Source of the DNA: Deltaproteobacteria bacterium
Lineage (GTDB): Bacteria > Desulfobacterota > Desulfobacteria > Desulfobacterales > UBA11574
Assembly: GCA_019313505.1 (NCBI GenBank)
Contig: JAFDBA010000002.1
Coordinates: 1 to 33,572, forward strand
Direction: 5' to 3'
DNA length: 33,572 nucleotides
Shown: positions 22,225 to 31,261 of the stretch, in pieces
Numbering within the stretch: the stretch's first letter is position 1
Layout of the letters: each line of letters begins with the position of its first letter
Position numbers and translations under genes: made by a program
Notes under the pieces: model-generated
What the model was told of the DNA's origin: nothing
The model's input: the letters and a program-made list of their open reading frames with translations, nothing else
The model's database searches: none

Positions 22225-24327
22225 ATGGAAAATTTTAAAAAAACCGATTCAACCAAAGATTTAGGCTTCAACACTTTGTCTGATAAGCCTGTTGAAGAGC
22301 AATTAGATGAAGCAGGTATTGAGGAAAAAGAGATATTGAAAACCGATACGCCTGTTGAAGAGCAATCAGATGAAGCAGGTATTGAGGAAAAAGAGATATT
22401 GAAAACCGATACGCCTGTTGAAGATGCATTGTCCGATGATGTACAGCATGAGAGTGACGGTCCGGTAGAAGTTCAGAAACCAGATGACGTTCCGGCGGAA
22501 GTCCAGGAAACAGATGAGACGCCGGCGGAAATCCGGGAAGCAGATGACATTTCGGAACCTGTTCAGAAACCGAGTGAAGAATCAGAGTCTGTTCAAGAAA
22601 CGAGTGTCGGCCTGGAAGAAGTTAAAAAACCTGCTGAAGATATGGAAAGCTTGATGGATATGTACGAAGAAAGCTTCAAGCGTTTCACTGAAGGGTCGGT
22701 TGTTACCGGCCGGATAATTTCAGTTGATAAGGGTTATGTGCTAGTTGACATCGGGTACAAATCAGAAGGACAGATACGCATTCAAGAATTCACGGATGAA
22801 GATGGAAATTTAAACGCCAATATCGGTGATACGGTTGAGGTTATGGTGGAATGGTGGGATGAAGAAGAAGAACGTGTTATCCTTTCCAAAGAAAAGGCAG
22901 CCAAGGTCAAAGTATGGGAAGATATTAAAAAATGTTACGACGCAGAAAAGACAGTTGATGGCGTTATTATAAATCGTGTCAAGGGCGGTTTTTCCGTGGA
23001 TATAGGTGTCCAGGCCTTTTTGCCCGGTTCACAGGCCGATTTGCGTCCCATCCGCAAGCTCGATGAGATGGTCGGACAGACATTTACTTTCAAGATCCTA
23101 AAATATAACCGAAAACGGAGCAATATCGTTTTATCAAGAAGGGCTGTTCTTGAAGAGGAGCGCAGCACTATCCGAACTTCAACGTTAGCTTCCATCCACG
23201 ATGGTAAAGTTGTTGAGGGTATCATAAAGAATATCACGGAGTATGGTGTGTTTGTTGATCTTGGTGGCGTGGACGGTCTGCTCCATATTACAGATATTTC
23301 ATGGGGACGAGTGAAACACCCTTCAGAACTCTTTTCAGTAGGTGATGAGATAACTGTAAAGATCCTCAATCTTGACCTTGAAAAGGAGAGAGTTTCATTG
23401 GGCAAGAAACAACTTACCGAGGACCCCTGGTTAACCGCTTCAGAAAAGTATCCTGTGGGTTCCCGTATTATTGGAAAGGTTGTCAGTTTGACAGATTATG
23501 GCGCATTCATTGAATTGGAAGAAGGTATTGAAGGGCTGATTCATGTTTCTGAAATGTCATGGACCCGAAAGATTCGTCATCCTTCCAAAGTTGTTTCTTC
23601 GGGTGATGAAGTTGAGGCTGTTGTGCTTGACATCAGGCCTGAAAACAGACGGATTTCCCTTGGCATGAAGCAGGTTGTTCCGAATCCATGGGACGTCATT
23701 AGTGAAAAGTATCCGGTAGGTACGACTATTGAAGGTAAGATCAAGAATATCACCGATTTCGGTCTTTTTATCGGCATCGGTGAAGGAATCGACGGCCTTG
23801 TTCATATTTCCGATATCTCCTGGACCAAACGGATAAAACATCCATCAGAATTATATAAGAAAAATGATGTGATTCAGGCCATAGTTCTTGATATTGAGAA
23901 AAATCAAGAAAGGTTTTCTTTAGGGATAAAACAGTTGCATACGGACCCATGGAAAACTGTGGGCGAGCGGTATGAAGTCGGAAAAGAGATAACAGGTACT
24001 GTGACTAACCTTACAGATTTCGGGGTTTTTGTGGAACTCGAAGAAGGTATAGAAGGACTTGTGCATGTGTCTGAAATCAGCAATGAAAAGGTGAAAACCC
24101 CCATCGGCAGATTTAACGTAGCCGATGTCATCACCGCCAAAGTTATGAATATCAACAGCGTGGAAAGACGGATCGGCCTTTCGATCAAGCGACTTGAAAT
24201 TGAGGATGAGCAGAGCTTGCTGACCGAGTATGTCAATAACGTGGGACCCGCGACTTCAACCTTTGGAGAAATTTTACGTGAAAACCTTCAGGAAAAGTTA
24301 AATGATAATGATTCCGATGATAATTAA
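22225..24327 (+). CDS. rpsA: 30S ribosomal protein S1 with an acidic N-terminal extension
   Basis: A 700-residue protein; typical S1 has about 550-580. Six S1/OB repeats begin near residue 155 (GSVVTGRIISVDKGYVLVDIG), followed by GGFSVDIG, YGVFVDLGGVDGLLHI, YGAFIELEEGIEGLIHV, FGLFIGIGEGIDGLVHI and FGVFVELEEGIEGLVHV. S1 binds mRNA leaders and feeds them to the 30S subunit. Residues 1-140 are highly acidic and low-complexity, with two near-identical 21-residue repeats (PVEEQ, DEAGIEEKE, ILKTDT). The start is ATG 22225 after AGGGGG. The repeat region has no stop and lies in one frame with the S1 domains. Confidence 0.94.
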   Translation: MENFKKTDSTKDLGFNTLSDKPVEEQLDEAGIEEKEILKTDTPVEEQSDEAGIEEKEILKTDTPVEDALSDDVQHESDGPVEVQKPDDVPAEVQETDETPAEIREADDISEPVQKPSEESESVQETSVGLEEVKKPAEDMESLMDMYEESFKRFTEGSVVTGRIISVDKGYVLVDIGYKSEGQIRIQEFTDEDGNLNANIGDTVEVMVEWWDEEEERVILSKEKAAKVKVWEDIKKCYDAEKTVDGVIINRVKGGFSVDIGVQAFLPGSQADLRPIRKLDEMVGQTFTFKILKYNRKRSNIVLSRRAVLEEERSTIRTSTLASIHDGKVVEGIIKNITEYGVFVDLGGVDGLLHITDISWGRVKHPSELFSVGDEITVKILNLDLEKERVSLGKKQLTEDPWLTASEKYPVGSRIIGKVVSLTDYGAFIELEEGIEGLIHVSEMSWTRKIRHPSKVVSSGDEVEAVVLDIRPENRRISLGMKQVVPNPWDVISEKYPVGTTIEGKIKNITDFGLFIGIGEGIDGLVHISDISWTKRIKHPSELYKKNDVIQAIVLDIEKNQERFSLGIKQLHTDPWKTVGERYEVGKEITGTVTNLTDFGVFVELEEGIEGLVHVSEISNEKVKTPIGRFNVADVITAKVMNINSVERRIGLSIKRLEIEDEQSLLTEYVNNVGPATSTFGEILRENLQEKLNDNDSDDN
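22288..22424 (+). repeat. 63-bp tandem repeat inside rpsA
   Basis: Two 63-base units (22288-22350 and 22351-22413) differ at a single site and are followed by a partial third unit. The unit is a multiple of three, so the frame is kept. Confidence 0.85.
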
Positions 24328-24344
24328 CAGCTAATAACAACACT

Positions 24345-25244
24345 ATGTTTTCTCGCAGACATCCATATCTTTTTTTTATCCTGACCTTTTCATCTGTTGT
24401 TGCGACAGCAATGATAGTGATGGTTCTTCTTTTTGTCCTCGGCACAAGAAATGCTGAATTTGAATTCGGAGAGAAAGTCGGTATCATAGAGATCAAAGGT
24501 ATTATTGCGGAGTCTAAAAATGTAATCCATAACATAAAACGCTTCCGGGAGGATGATTCCGTCAAAGCGATCGTGATCCGTATCGATTCTCCCGGTGGCG
24601 CCGTTGGTCCTTCACAGGAAATCTTCAGGGAGATCAGAAAGACTTCGAAATCCAAGAAAGTTGTGGCTTCCATGGGTACAATTGCTGCTTCCGGAGGCTA
24701 TTACATTGCTGCAGGGGCAGATGGAATTGTTGCCAATCCAGGGACAATAACCGGTAGCATTGGCGTTATCATGGGGTTTACTAATTATCAGGAACTGCTT
24801 GATAAAATCGGATTGGTTCCCATTGTGATCAAAAGTGGTAAATACAAGGATATCGGATCTCCGGTTCGAAAGATGAAGCCTGAAGAAAAGAGAATCCTTA
24901 AAGATTTTGCAAGAAAAATCCACAGACAATTTATTCAAGATATTGTTGAAGGCAGAACGATGGATAGGGCCAAGGTGGAATCTCTTGCTGACGGACGTAT
25001 CTTTACCGGAGAAGAATCAAAAAAACTTGGTCTGGTAGACCGGATCGGAAATTTTGAAGATGCCGTTGAATGGGCCGGCCGTTTGGGTGGTATTAAGGGA
25101 AAAATCTCCACGGTTTATGCCCGGGAGAAAAAATTTCCACTTTTAAGATATATTACGGATTCATCTGCTAAAGCGTTATTAAATCGAATCACGGATCCAT
25201 CTTTGTCTGCAAATTATCTATATACACCGGAAAAAGACCTCTAA
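24345..25244 (+). CDS. sppA: Signal peptide peptidase SppA (S49 family)
   Basis: A 299-residue membrane serine protease of the short SppA type. A membrane segment occupies residues 9-33. The catalytic serine is Ser116 in AASGGYYIAAGAD, and the general-base lysine is Lys168 in SGKYKDIGSP. DSPGGAVGPS precedes. It degrades cleaved signal peptides in the inner membrane. It starts 18 bases after the rpsA stop without a clear ribosome binding site, so coupling to rpsA is plausible. Confidence 0.93.
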   Translation: MFSRRHPYLFFILTFSSVVATAMIVMVLLFVLGTRNAEFEFGEKVGIIEIKGIIAESKNVIHNIKRFREDDSVKAIVIRIDSPGGAVGPSQEIFREIRKTSKSKKVVASMGTIAASGGYYIAAGADGIVANPGTITGSIGVIMGFTNYQELLDKIGLVPIVIKSGKYKDIGSPVRKMKPEEKRILKDFARKIHRQFIQDIVEGRTMDRAKVESLADGRIFTGEESKKLGLVDRIGNFEDAVEWAGRLGGIKGKISTVYAREKKFPLLRYITDSSAKALLNRITDPSLSANYLYTPEKDL

Positions 25245-25313
25245 CCCGATCTAATAATCAATAATTAATTGTTGACTATTAACCATTATTTATTTAACCA
25301 CAAGCCTCCTTTG

Positions 25314-25922
25314 TCATTCAAAAACAGTTATGTCCCCCCGCCCTTTGCGGATAATCTCAGGCATGTCGTTAATCAGGGATACGACACTTGAAGGGTGGCC
25401 CGGAACAGGTCCACCATCAATTACCACATCTATTCTGGGATGAAAAAAATCATGAATAAGGGACGGATCGAAAAAATTGGTGCCATCAGGCATTGTGGCA
25501 CTTGTGGTGATAATCGGATTCCCCAGCATTTCAACAAGTTCAAGACATATCGGGTGATCCGGCATACGTATTCCGGCGGTTTTCCGCTTGGTAAGCATGA
25601 TTTTGGGAACAAGTTTGGATCCTTCCAGAACGAATGTATAAGGGCCCGGCAAAAGCCGTTTCATGGTTTTATATGCATAATTTGAAACCTTGGCATAATT
25701 GCTTATATTTTTGAGTCCCGAGCAGATAAAGCTAAATGGCTTTATTCTATTCCGCTGTTTTAACTGGTAAATCTTTTCAATCGCCTTTTTATTCATAATA
25801 TCGCAGCCAATTCCGTAGTAGGTGTCGGTTGGATAGGCGATAATACCCCCTTTTTTAAGGATCTCGACAACCTTTGTAATAAGTCGTGCCTGGGGATTCT
25901 TGGGGTTTATTTTAGCAAGCAT
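25314..25922 (-). CDS. yciO: YciO/TsaC-family (Sua5/YciO/YrdC) threonylcarbamoyl-AMP synthase-like protein
   Basis: A 202-residue protein of the family that makes threonylcarbamoyl-AMP for the t6A tRNA modification. GGIIAYPTDTYYGIGCD, KQRNRIKPFSFICS, LPGPYTFVLEG and KRKTAGIRMPDHPI resemble the E. coli YciO branch more than TsaC, from memory. TTSA and IDGGPVPG match the C-terminal nucleotide site. It converges on sppA and is divergent from guaB. Whether it supplies t6A here or has another role depends on whether a second TsaC exists elsewhere. Confidence 0.88.
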   Translation of the reverse strand: MLAKINPKNPQARLITKVVEILKKGGIIAYPTDTYYGIGCDIMNKKAIEKIYQLKQRNRIKPFSFICSGLKNISNYAKVSNYAYKTMKRLLPGPYTFVLEGSKLVPKIMLTKRKTAGIRMPDHPICLELVEMLGNPIITTSATMPDGTNFFDPSLIHDFFHPRIDVVIDGGPVPGHPSSVVSLINDMPEIIRKGRGDITVFE

Positions 25923-26065
25923 GACATTTATCTATTACGGGTATTAACGCAATGTCAAGGCGACTTATGAAAAATCATGACTAATAAAGATTGCAAAAAA
26001 CAGTTCCATTTGTTATGCGATCCTGAAAAAATAATAAATTAACGAAATCCTTCCTGGAGGAACCC

Positions 26066-27529
26066 ATGATAAGAATACCACCTGAAGAGGCCTTTTCTTT
26101 TGACGATGTTTTGTTGCTGCCGGGCTATTCCGATGTTTTGCCCCGAGATGTTGATACCAGTACCCGATTGACAAGAAACATTAAATTAAGCATTCCCATT
26201 GTCAGCGCCGCTATGGATACCGTAACAGAGGCTCACACCGCAATAAGTATGGCACGCGAAGGTGGAATCGGTTTTATACACCGCAATATAAGCATAACAA
26301 GCCAGGTTGTTGAGGTTGACAGGGTTAAAAAATCTGAAAGCGGCATGATAGTCGATCCGGTAACGATTCATCCTGATCAGCTTGTTCATGAGGTATTGAA
26401 ACTGATGGGAAAATATCGCATTTCCGGAGTTCCGGTTACAAAAGGAGATCGACTTGTAGGTATTGTGACAAACAGGGATCTAAGATTTGAAACAGATCTT
26501 GAAAAGAAAGTTTCTGAAGTCATGACCAAAGAAAATCTTATTACGGTTTCAGAGGGAATTACACTGGAAGACTCAAAGAAACTGCTGCATAAACACAGGA
26601 TAGAAAAGCTCCTTGTGGTTGATGACAAAAGGCGACTGATAGGAATGATAACCATAAAAGATATTGAAAAGATAAAAAAATATCCGAACGCTTGCAAGGA
26701 TAGTATGGGAAGACTAAGAGTCGGGGCCGCTATAGGGGTCGGCACTGACATGGAAGAACGTGCAGAAGCACTTCTGAAGGCGGGAGCCGATGTTATCTTA
26801 ATTGATACATCTCACGGACATTCAAAAAACGTACTTAATGCTGTAGAAATTTTAAAAAATAACTTCAAGGAAATTGAGCTGATCGCCGGAAATGTGGGTA
26901 CGGCAAAGGGAGCTGAAGCCCTTGTTAAGGCCGGTGTGGACGGAGTTAAGATCGGAATTGGACCCGGTTCCATCTGTACCACTCGTGTTGTTGCGGGTGT
27001 TGGTGTACCTCAGATTACCGCAATCATGAACTGCGAGTCGGTATATAACAAAACAGGTGTTCCCTTGATTGCTGATGGCGGTATTAAATTTTCAGGTGAT
27101 ATTACAAAAGCCGTGGCCGCAGGTGCTCATGTGATAATGATTGGCGGTCTTCTGGCAGGAACCGAGGAGAGTCCGGGTGAGTTGGTCATTTTTCAGGGTC
27201 GCAGCTATAAGGCTTACAGAGGAATGGGATCCATAGAAGCCATGCGAAAAGGGAGCAAGGACAGATACTATCAAGGTGAAGATGTCTACGGCGACAAGCT
27301 GGTTCCGGAAGGTATTGTGGGCCGTGTGCCCTATAGAGGAAGTCTTTCCGACAATATTTTCCAGCTTATTGGAGGGCTAAAGGCAGGCATGGGATATGTG
27401 GGATGCCGAAATTTGGATGAGCTCAGGGAAAAAGCTCGCTTCATAAAGATCAGCGCAGCAGGTATGCGTGAAAGTCATGTTCATGACGTGATTATTACCA
27501 AAGAGGCACCGAATTATCGTCTCGATTAG
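26066..27529 (+). CDS. guaB: IMP dehydrogenase
   Basis: A 487-residue enzyme converting IMP to XMP with NAD, the first step of GMP synthesis. The N-terminus AFSFDDVLLLPGYSDVLP is typical. Two CBS domains lie between about residues 95 and 205. The active-site loop GIGPGSICTTR carries Cys304, and the flap region follows DRYYQGE. ATG 26066 follows TGGAGG. It is 23 bases upstream of dnaE. Confidence 0.97.
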   Translation: MIRIPPEEAFSFDDVLLLPGYSDVLPRDVDTSTRLTRNIKLSIPIVSAAMDTVTEAHTAISMAREGGIGFIHRNISITSQVVEVDRVKKSESGMIVDPVTIHPDQLVHEVLKLMGKYRISGVPVTKGDRLVGIVTNRDLRFETDLEKKVSEVMTKENLITVSEGITLEDSKKLLHKHRIEKLLVVDDKRRLIGMITIKDIEKIKKYPNACKDSMGRLRVGAAIGVGTDMEERAEALLKAGADVILIDTSHGHSKNVLNAVEILKNNFKEIELIAGNVGTAKGAEALVKAGVDGVKIGIGPGSICTTRVVAGVGVPQITAIMNCESVYNKTGVPLIADGGIKFSGDITKAVAAGAHVIMIGGLLAGTEESPGELVIFQGRSYKAYRGMGSIEAMRKGSKDRYYQGEDVYGDKLVPEGIVGRVPYRGSLSDNIFQLIGGLKAGMGYVGCRNLDELREKARFIKISAAGMRESHVHDVIITKEAPNYRLD

Positions 27530-27552
27530 CCTCCAATTATGCAAAATAAACA

Positions 27553-30500
27553 ATGACAGAAACCACATCTAATTTCGTACATCTTCATGTTCATACCCAG
27601 TACAGTCTTCTGGATGGAGCCATCAGGATCGATCCGCTTTTAAAGCGTGTAGCAGATTTTGGCATGGACTCAGTGGCTATCACCGATCATGGCACCATGT
27701 TCGGAGCCATGACCTTTTATGAAAAGGCTAATAGAGCCGGAATAAAACCGATTATCGGGTGCGAATGTTATCTGGCTCCGGGACGTCTTACGGAGAAAAC
27801 CCCCCTTGATAAAAGGGGCCTTTCCCATTTGATCCTTCTGGCTGAGAATCAGGAAGGATATCGGAATCTTTGCAAACTGGCCACCATTGCCCAGCTCAAG
27901 GGATTTTATTACAAACCACGCATCGATAAAGAAGTTCTAAAACAACACATCAAAGGGCTTATCGGCTTTTCAGCATGTCTGCACGGTGAGATCCCCAGGC
28001 TGATTCAGAAAGGCCGAATAGATCAGGCTGATGAAGCAGCCCTCTTTTACCTAAAAGTTTTTGGTGAAGGGAATTTTTTCTTAGAAGTTCAAAATAACGG
28101 TATCGATATACAGGAAAAAGTGAACCAGGCCCTTTTGGATATGAGCAAAAGGCTTTCCATCCCCCTGGTTGCCAGCAACGATTGTCATTATCTCGACAAA
28201 GAAGATGTTCGTGCTCACGATGTGCTTTTGTGCATCCAGACAGGAAAGACCGTTCATGATACGGATAGGCTAAAGTTTAGAACCGATCAGCTCTATTTAA
28301 AATCAAAAGCCGAAATGTATTCAGCTTTCAAGGATTATCCGGGTGCTCTTGAGAATACTGTGAATATAGCCGGACGCTGCAATATAGAATTCGACTTTAA
28401 CTCATATCACTTCCCTAAATTTAAAACCTCACCCGGAGAAACTGTTGATAAGGTTTTTAAACAAAAGGTAAGGGATGGGTTTGAGTCAATATTCCAACGG
28501 GTAAAAACAAAGAATCCAGATGTTGATAAAAAGCTTTATGTTGATCGTATCGAAAAAGAGATTACTGTTATCAATTCCATGGGCTTTTCAGGGTATTTTT
28601 TAATTGTAGCCGATTTTATCCGCTATGCCAAAGAGAACAATATTCCTGTTGGACCCGGCAGGGGCTCTGTGGCGGGAAGCCTTGTTTCTTATTCCCTTGG
28701 AATCACAGACCTTGATCCGATTGAGCATGGTCTTATCTTTGAACGCTTTTTAAACCCGGCTCGTAAAAGCATGCCGGACATCGATGTCGACTTTTGTATA
28801 AACGGCAGGGAAGAAGTCTTTAAGTATGTGGCGGAAAAATACGGCGGCGGCGATTTTGTTGCCCAGATTATCACATTCGGAAAACTAAAAACCAGGGCCG
28901 TAATTCGTGATGTTGGCCGGGCGTTAGATATACCCCTTTACGAGGTGGACGCTATTGCCAAAATGGTGCCCGATGTCTTGAACATAAGTCTTGACGCTGC
29001 GCTTGAACAGGAACCTCGGATTAAGAATCTGGCTAAAAACAAACCGGAAGTCGCCAATCTTATCAACATCTGCCGTACACTGGAAGGACTCCCGCGACAT
29101 GCCTCAACCCATGCTGCCGGCGTTGTGATTGCGGACAAGCCTCTGGTGGAATATCTACCGCTATACAAAGGTAAAAAAGGCGAGGTTGTTACCCAGTTCG
29201 ATATGAAATGTGTGGAGAAGATCGGGCTGATTAAGTTTGATTTTCTGGGGCTTCGCAACCTGACGGTCATCGCAAATACGCTTAAGCTTATCGTAGCACA
29301 AGGCGGAACTCCCCCTGATCTTACAAACCTCGATTTAAACGATCCTGCCACCTATCATCTTCTTGAATCCGGCAAGTCCACCGGTGTGTTCCAACTGGAA
29401 AGTTCAGGCATGAAAGATCTGCTGGTAAGATTGAGGCCGGAAAGCTTTGATGATATCATCGCACTGGTTGCGCTTTACCGCCCCGGCCCCCTTGACAGCG
29501 GAATGGTGGATGACTTTGTGGACAGAAAACACGGTAAAAAGACAGTTGAGTATCTTGTACCACAGCTCGAACCGATTCTGAAAGAGACTTACGGGGTTGT
29601 CGTCTATCAGGAGCAGGTGATGAAGATTGCCGGGGATCTGGCAAATTTTTCCATGGCCGAGGCTGATGATCTTCGAAAAGCCATGGGTAAAAAAATCCCG
29701 GAGATTCTGGCCAAACACAGAGAGCGTTTCATGCAGGGGGCGGCGGACAATGGAATCCCATCTGACAAAGCCGGGAAGATATTTTATTTCATGGAAAAAT
29801 TCGGGGGATATGGATTCAACAAGTCCCATAGCGCCGCATATTCAATGATAGCATATCAGACAGCTTTTCTAAAAGCTCACTTCCCGGTGGAGTTCATGGC
29901 TTCATTGCTTACAAGCGAAATGCATTCCACTGATGGGGTTGTAAAATATATTGCCGAATGCCGCAGTCAGGGTATTGAAGTTCTTCCTCCTGATATCAAC
30001 GAAAGCGGCAAGGAATTTACCGTAACCGGTTCGAAAATAATATTCGGACTGGTTGCTGTTAAGAACGTGGGTGAAAACGCCATCGAATCTATCGTCGAAG
30101 CCAGAAATGAAGGGGGAAAATTTTCTTCGCTTTTTGAATTCTGTGAACGCATCGATCTGAAAAAGGTTAACAAACGTGTTGTCGAGAGTCTTATTAAATG
30201 TGGTGCCTTCGATTCCACCGGAGATTACCGCTCCCGGATGACGGCTTCCATGGATGATATTTTCGATTATGGTCAACGGGTTCAGAAAGAAAGATCGGAT
30301 CCACAGATGGGTTTGTTTGACATGCCTGGAAACAGTATGGCCATTAACTTGCCCAACCTGCCCGAAATCGATGAATGGAGTGAAAAACAGCTTTTAGCAC
30401 TTGAAAAGGAATCTCTCGGTTTTTATATCACCGGACATCCTTTGAGCGGTCATGAAGATATTCTGGAAAATTTTACCAATGCAAACTCGGCCGAGCTCAA

Positions 30501-31041
30501 AGAGAAAAAAGATGGTGAAACCGTAAGAATAGGTGGAATAGTCAGAAATTCGAAAACCATAAAGACCAAAAAAAAAGGGGATTTGATGGCCTTTGTTACC
30601 CTGGAGGACCTCCATGGATCTGTTGAAGCTACAGTATTTTCTTCACTTTATGCAAAAGTTAATAAACTTTTAAGCGATGACAATCCAATCCTTGTCCAGG
30701 GACAGCTGCAAAAGAACGAAAACTCGGTAAAAATTTTGGCAGACACGATCATACCGATTAATAAGGCCGAGGAGACGTGGACTGCAAGCGTCCATTTTAA
30801 TCTGGACATAACCCGCACACAAAAAGAGTTGCTTATTCAATTAAAAGAGATTTTTAAAAACCATCCGGGTTCCTGTCGAGCATATATTCACCTGCTGAAC
30901 CCTGATAAAACAGATACGATTGTTGCACTTTCTGACTCTATGAAATTAAGGCCCGGTCTGCCGCTGACCAGTGAGGTTAATCGATTATTAGGCTATAATG
31001 CTGTGGAAACAGATTGCAGGCCTGCTGTGTCGTCGGGCTGA
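27553..31041 (+). CDS. dnaE: DNA polymerase III alpha subunit
   Basis: A 1162-residue replicative polymerase of the DnaE1 type (E. coli 1160). The PHP domain starts HLHVHTQYSLLDG (9-21) with ITDHGTMFG. Catalytic aspartates lie in PDIDVDFCING (about 407-417) and IKFDFLGLRNL (about 560-571). GPGRGSVAGSLVSY, PGPLDSGMVDDF and GGYGFNKSHSAAYS are also diagnostic. An OB-fold (IGGIVRNSKTIKTKKKGDLM) begins near residue 990. It probably forms an operon with guaB. No ribosome binding site is evident, only AAATAAACA before ATG. Confidence 0.97.
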   Translation: MTETTSNFVHLHVHTQYSLLDGAIRIDPLLKRVADFGMDSVAITDHGTMFGAMTFYEKANRAGIKPIIGCECYLAPGRLTEKTPLDKRGLSHLILLAENQEGYRNLCKLATIAQLKGFYYKPRIDKEVLKQHIKGLIGFSACLHGEIPRLIQKGRIDQADEAALFYLKVFGEGNFFLEVQNNGIDIQEKVNQALLDMSKRLSIPLVASNDCHYLDKEDVRAHDVLLCIQTGKTVHDTDRLKFRTDQLYLKSKAEMYSAFKDYPGALENTVNIAGRCNIEFDFNSYHFPKFKTSPGETVDKVFKQKVRDGFESIFQRVKTKNPDVDKKLYVDRIEKEITVINSMGFSGYFLIVADFIRYAKENNIPVGPGRGSVAGSLVSYSLGITDLDPIEHGLIFERFLNPARKSMPDIDVDFCINGREEVFKYVAEKYGGGDFVAQIITFGKLKTRAVIRDVGRALDIPLYEVDAIAKMVPDVLNISLDAALEQEPRIKNLAKNKPEVANLINICRTLEGLPRHASTHAAGVVIADKPLVEYLPLYKGKKGEVVTQFDMKCVEKIGLIKFDFLGLRNLTVIANTLKLIVAQGGTPPDLTNLDLNDPATYHLLESGKSTGVFQLESSGMKDLLVRLRPESFDDIIALVALYRPGPLDSGMVDDFVDRKHGKKTVEYLVPQLEPILKETYGVVVYQEQVMKIAGDLANFSMAEADDLRKAMGKKIPEILAKHRERFMQGAADNGIPSDKAGKIFYFMEKFGGYGFNKSHSAAYSMIAYQTAFLKAHFPVEFMASLLTSEMHSTDGVVKYIAECRSQGIEVLPPDINESGKEFTVTGSKIIFGLVAVKNVGENAIESIVEARNEGGKFSSLFEFCERIDLKKVNKRVVESLIKCGAFDSTGDYRSRMTASMDDIFDYGQRVQKERSDPQMGLFDMPGNSMAINLPNLPEIDEWSEKQLLALEKESLGFYITGHPLSGHEDILENFTNANSAELKEKKDGETVRIGGIVRNSKTIKTKKKGDLMAFVTLEDLHGSVEATVFSSLYAKVNKLLSDDNPILVQGQLQKNENSVKILADTIIPINKAEETWTASVHFNLDITRTQKELLIQLKEIFKNHPGSCRAYIHLLNPDKTDTIVALSDSMKLRPGLPLTSEVNRLLGYNAVETDCRPAVSSG

Positions 31042-31051
31042 AACCTAAACT

Positions 31052-31103
31052 GGACAAACGGTAAAAGTGACTAAAGTGAACTAAAGTTTGAAGTGACTAA
31101 AGT
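31052..31103. repeat. Copy B of the GGACAAAC...GTGACTAAA repeat
   Basis: 31052-31094 aligns with 21375-21416. Within it AAGTGACTAAAGT occurs twice as a direct repeat (31065-31077 and 31091-31103). It starts just after the dnaE stop. Confidence 0.65.
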
Positions 31104-31193
31104 TAAGGTGTCGCTTCTCTCCATTTATTCATATAAAAATTGACGGAATTCCAAAATGTTAGACATTTTAGATCACTTCACACTTTATTTAAG

Positions 31194-31245
31194 TTGAAAA
31201 ATATCTTCCATCAAAAGCACAAAATGGAAGATTTTTCAAAGGTCT
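31194..31245. repeat. Hairpin and repeat end upstream of the aminotransferase
   Basis: TTGAAAAATATCTTCCAT (31194-31211) faces ATGGAAGATTTTTCAA (31225-31240), an inverted repeat with a two-base bulge. The right arm continues into TTTTTCAAAGGTCT (31232-31245), the terminus of the AGACCTTTG repeat family. It ends 17 bases before the start codon at 31262. Confidence 0.6.
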
Positions 31246-31261
31246 GGAGACATAATTCACA

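Noticed and set aside
22288..22424. Possible CRISPR-like array
   Set aside because: The repeats are in-frame protein-coding tandem units without spacers. No CRISPR array or cas gene was seen anywhere in the window.
22935..23405. Minus-strand open frames within rpsA
   Set aside because: They are mirror frames of the repeated S1 domains, low in complexity and without start signals.
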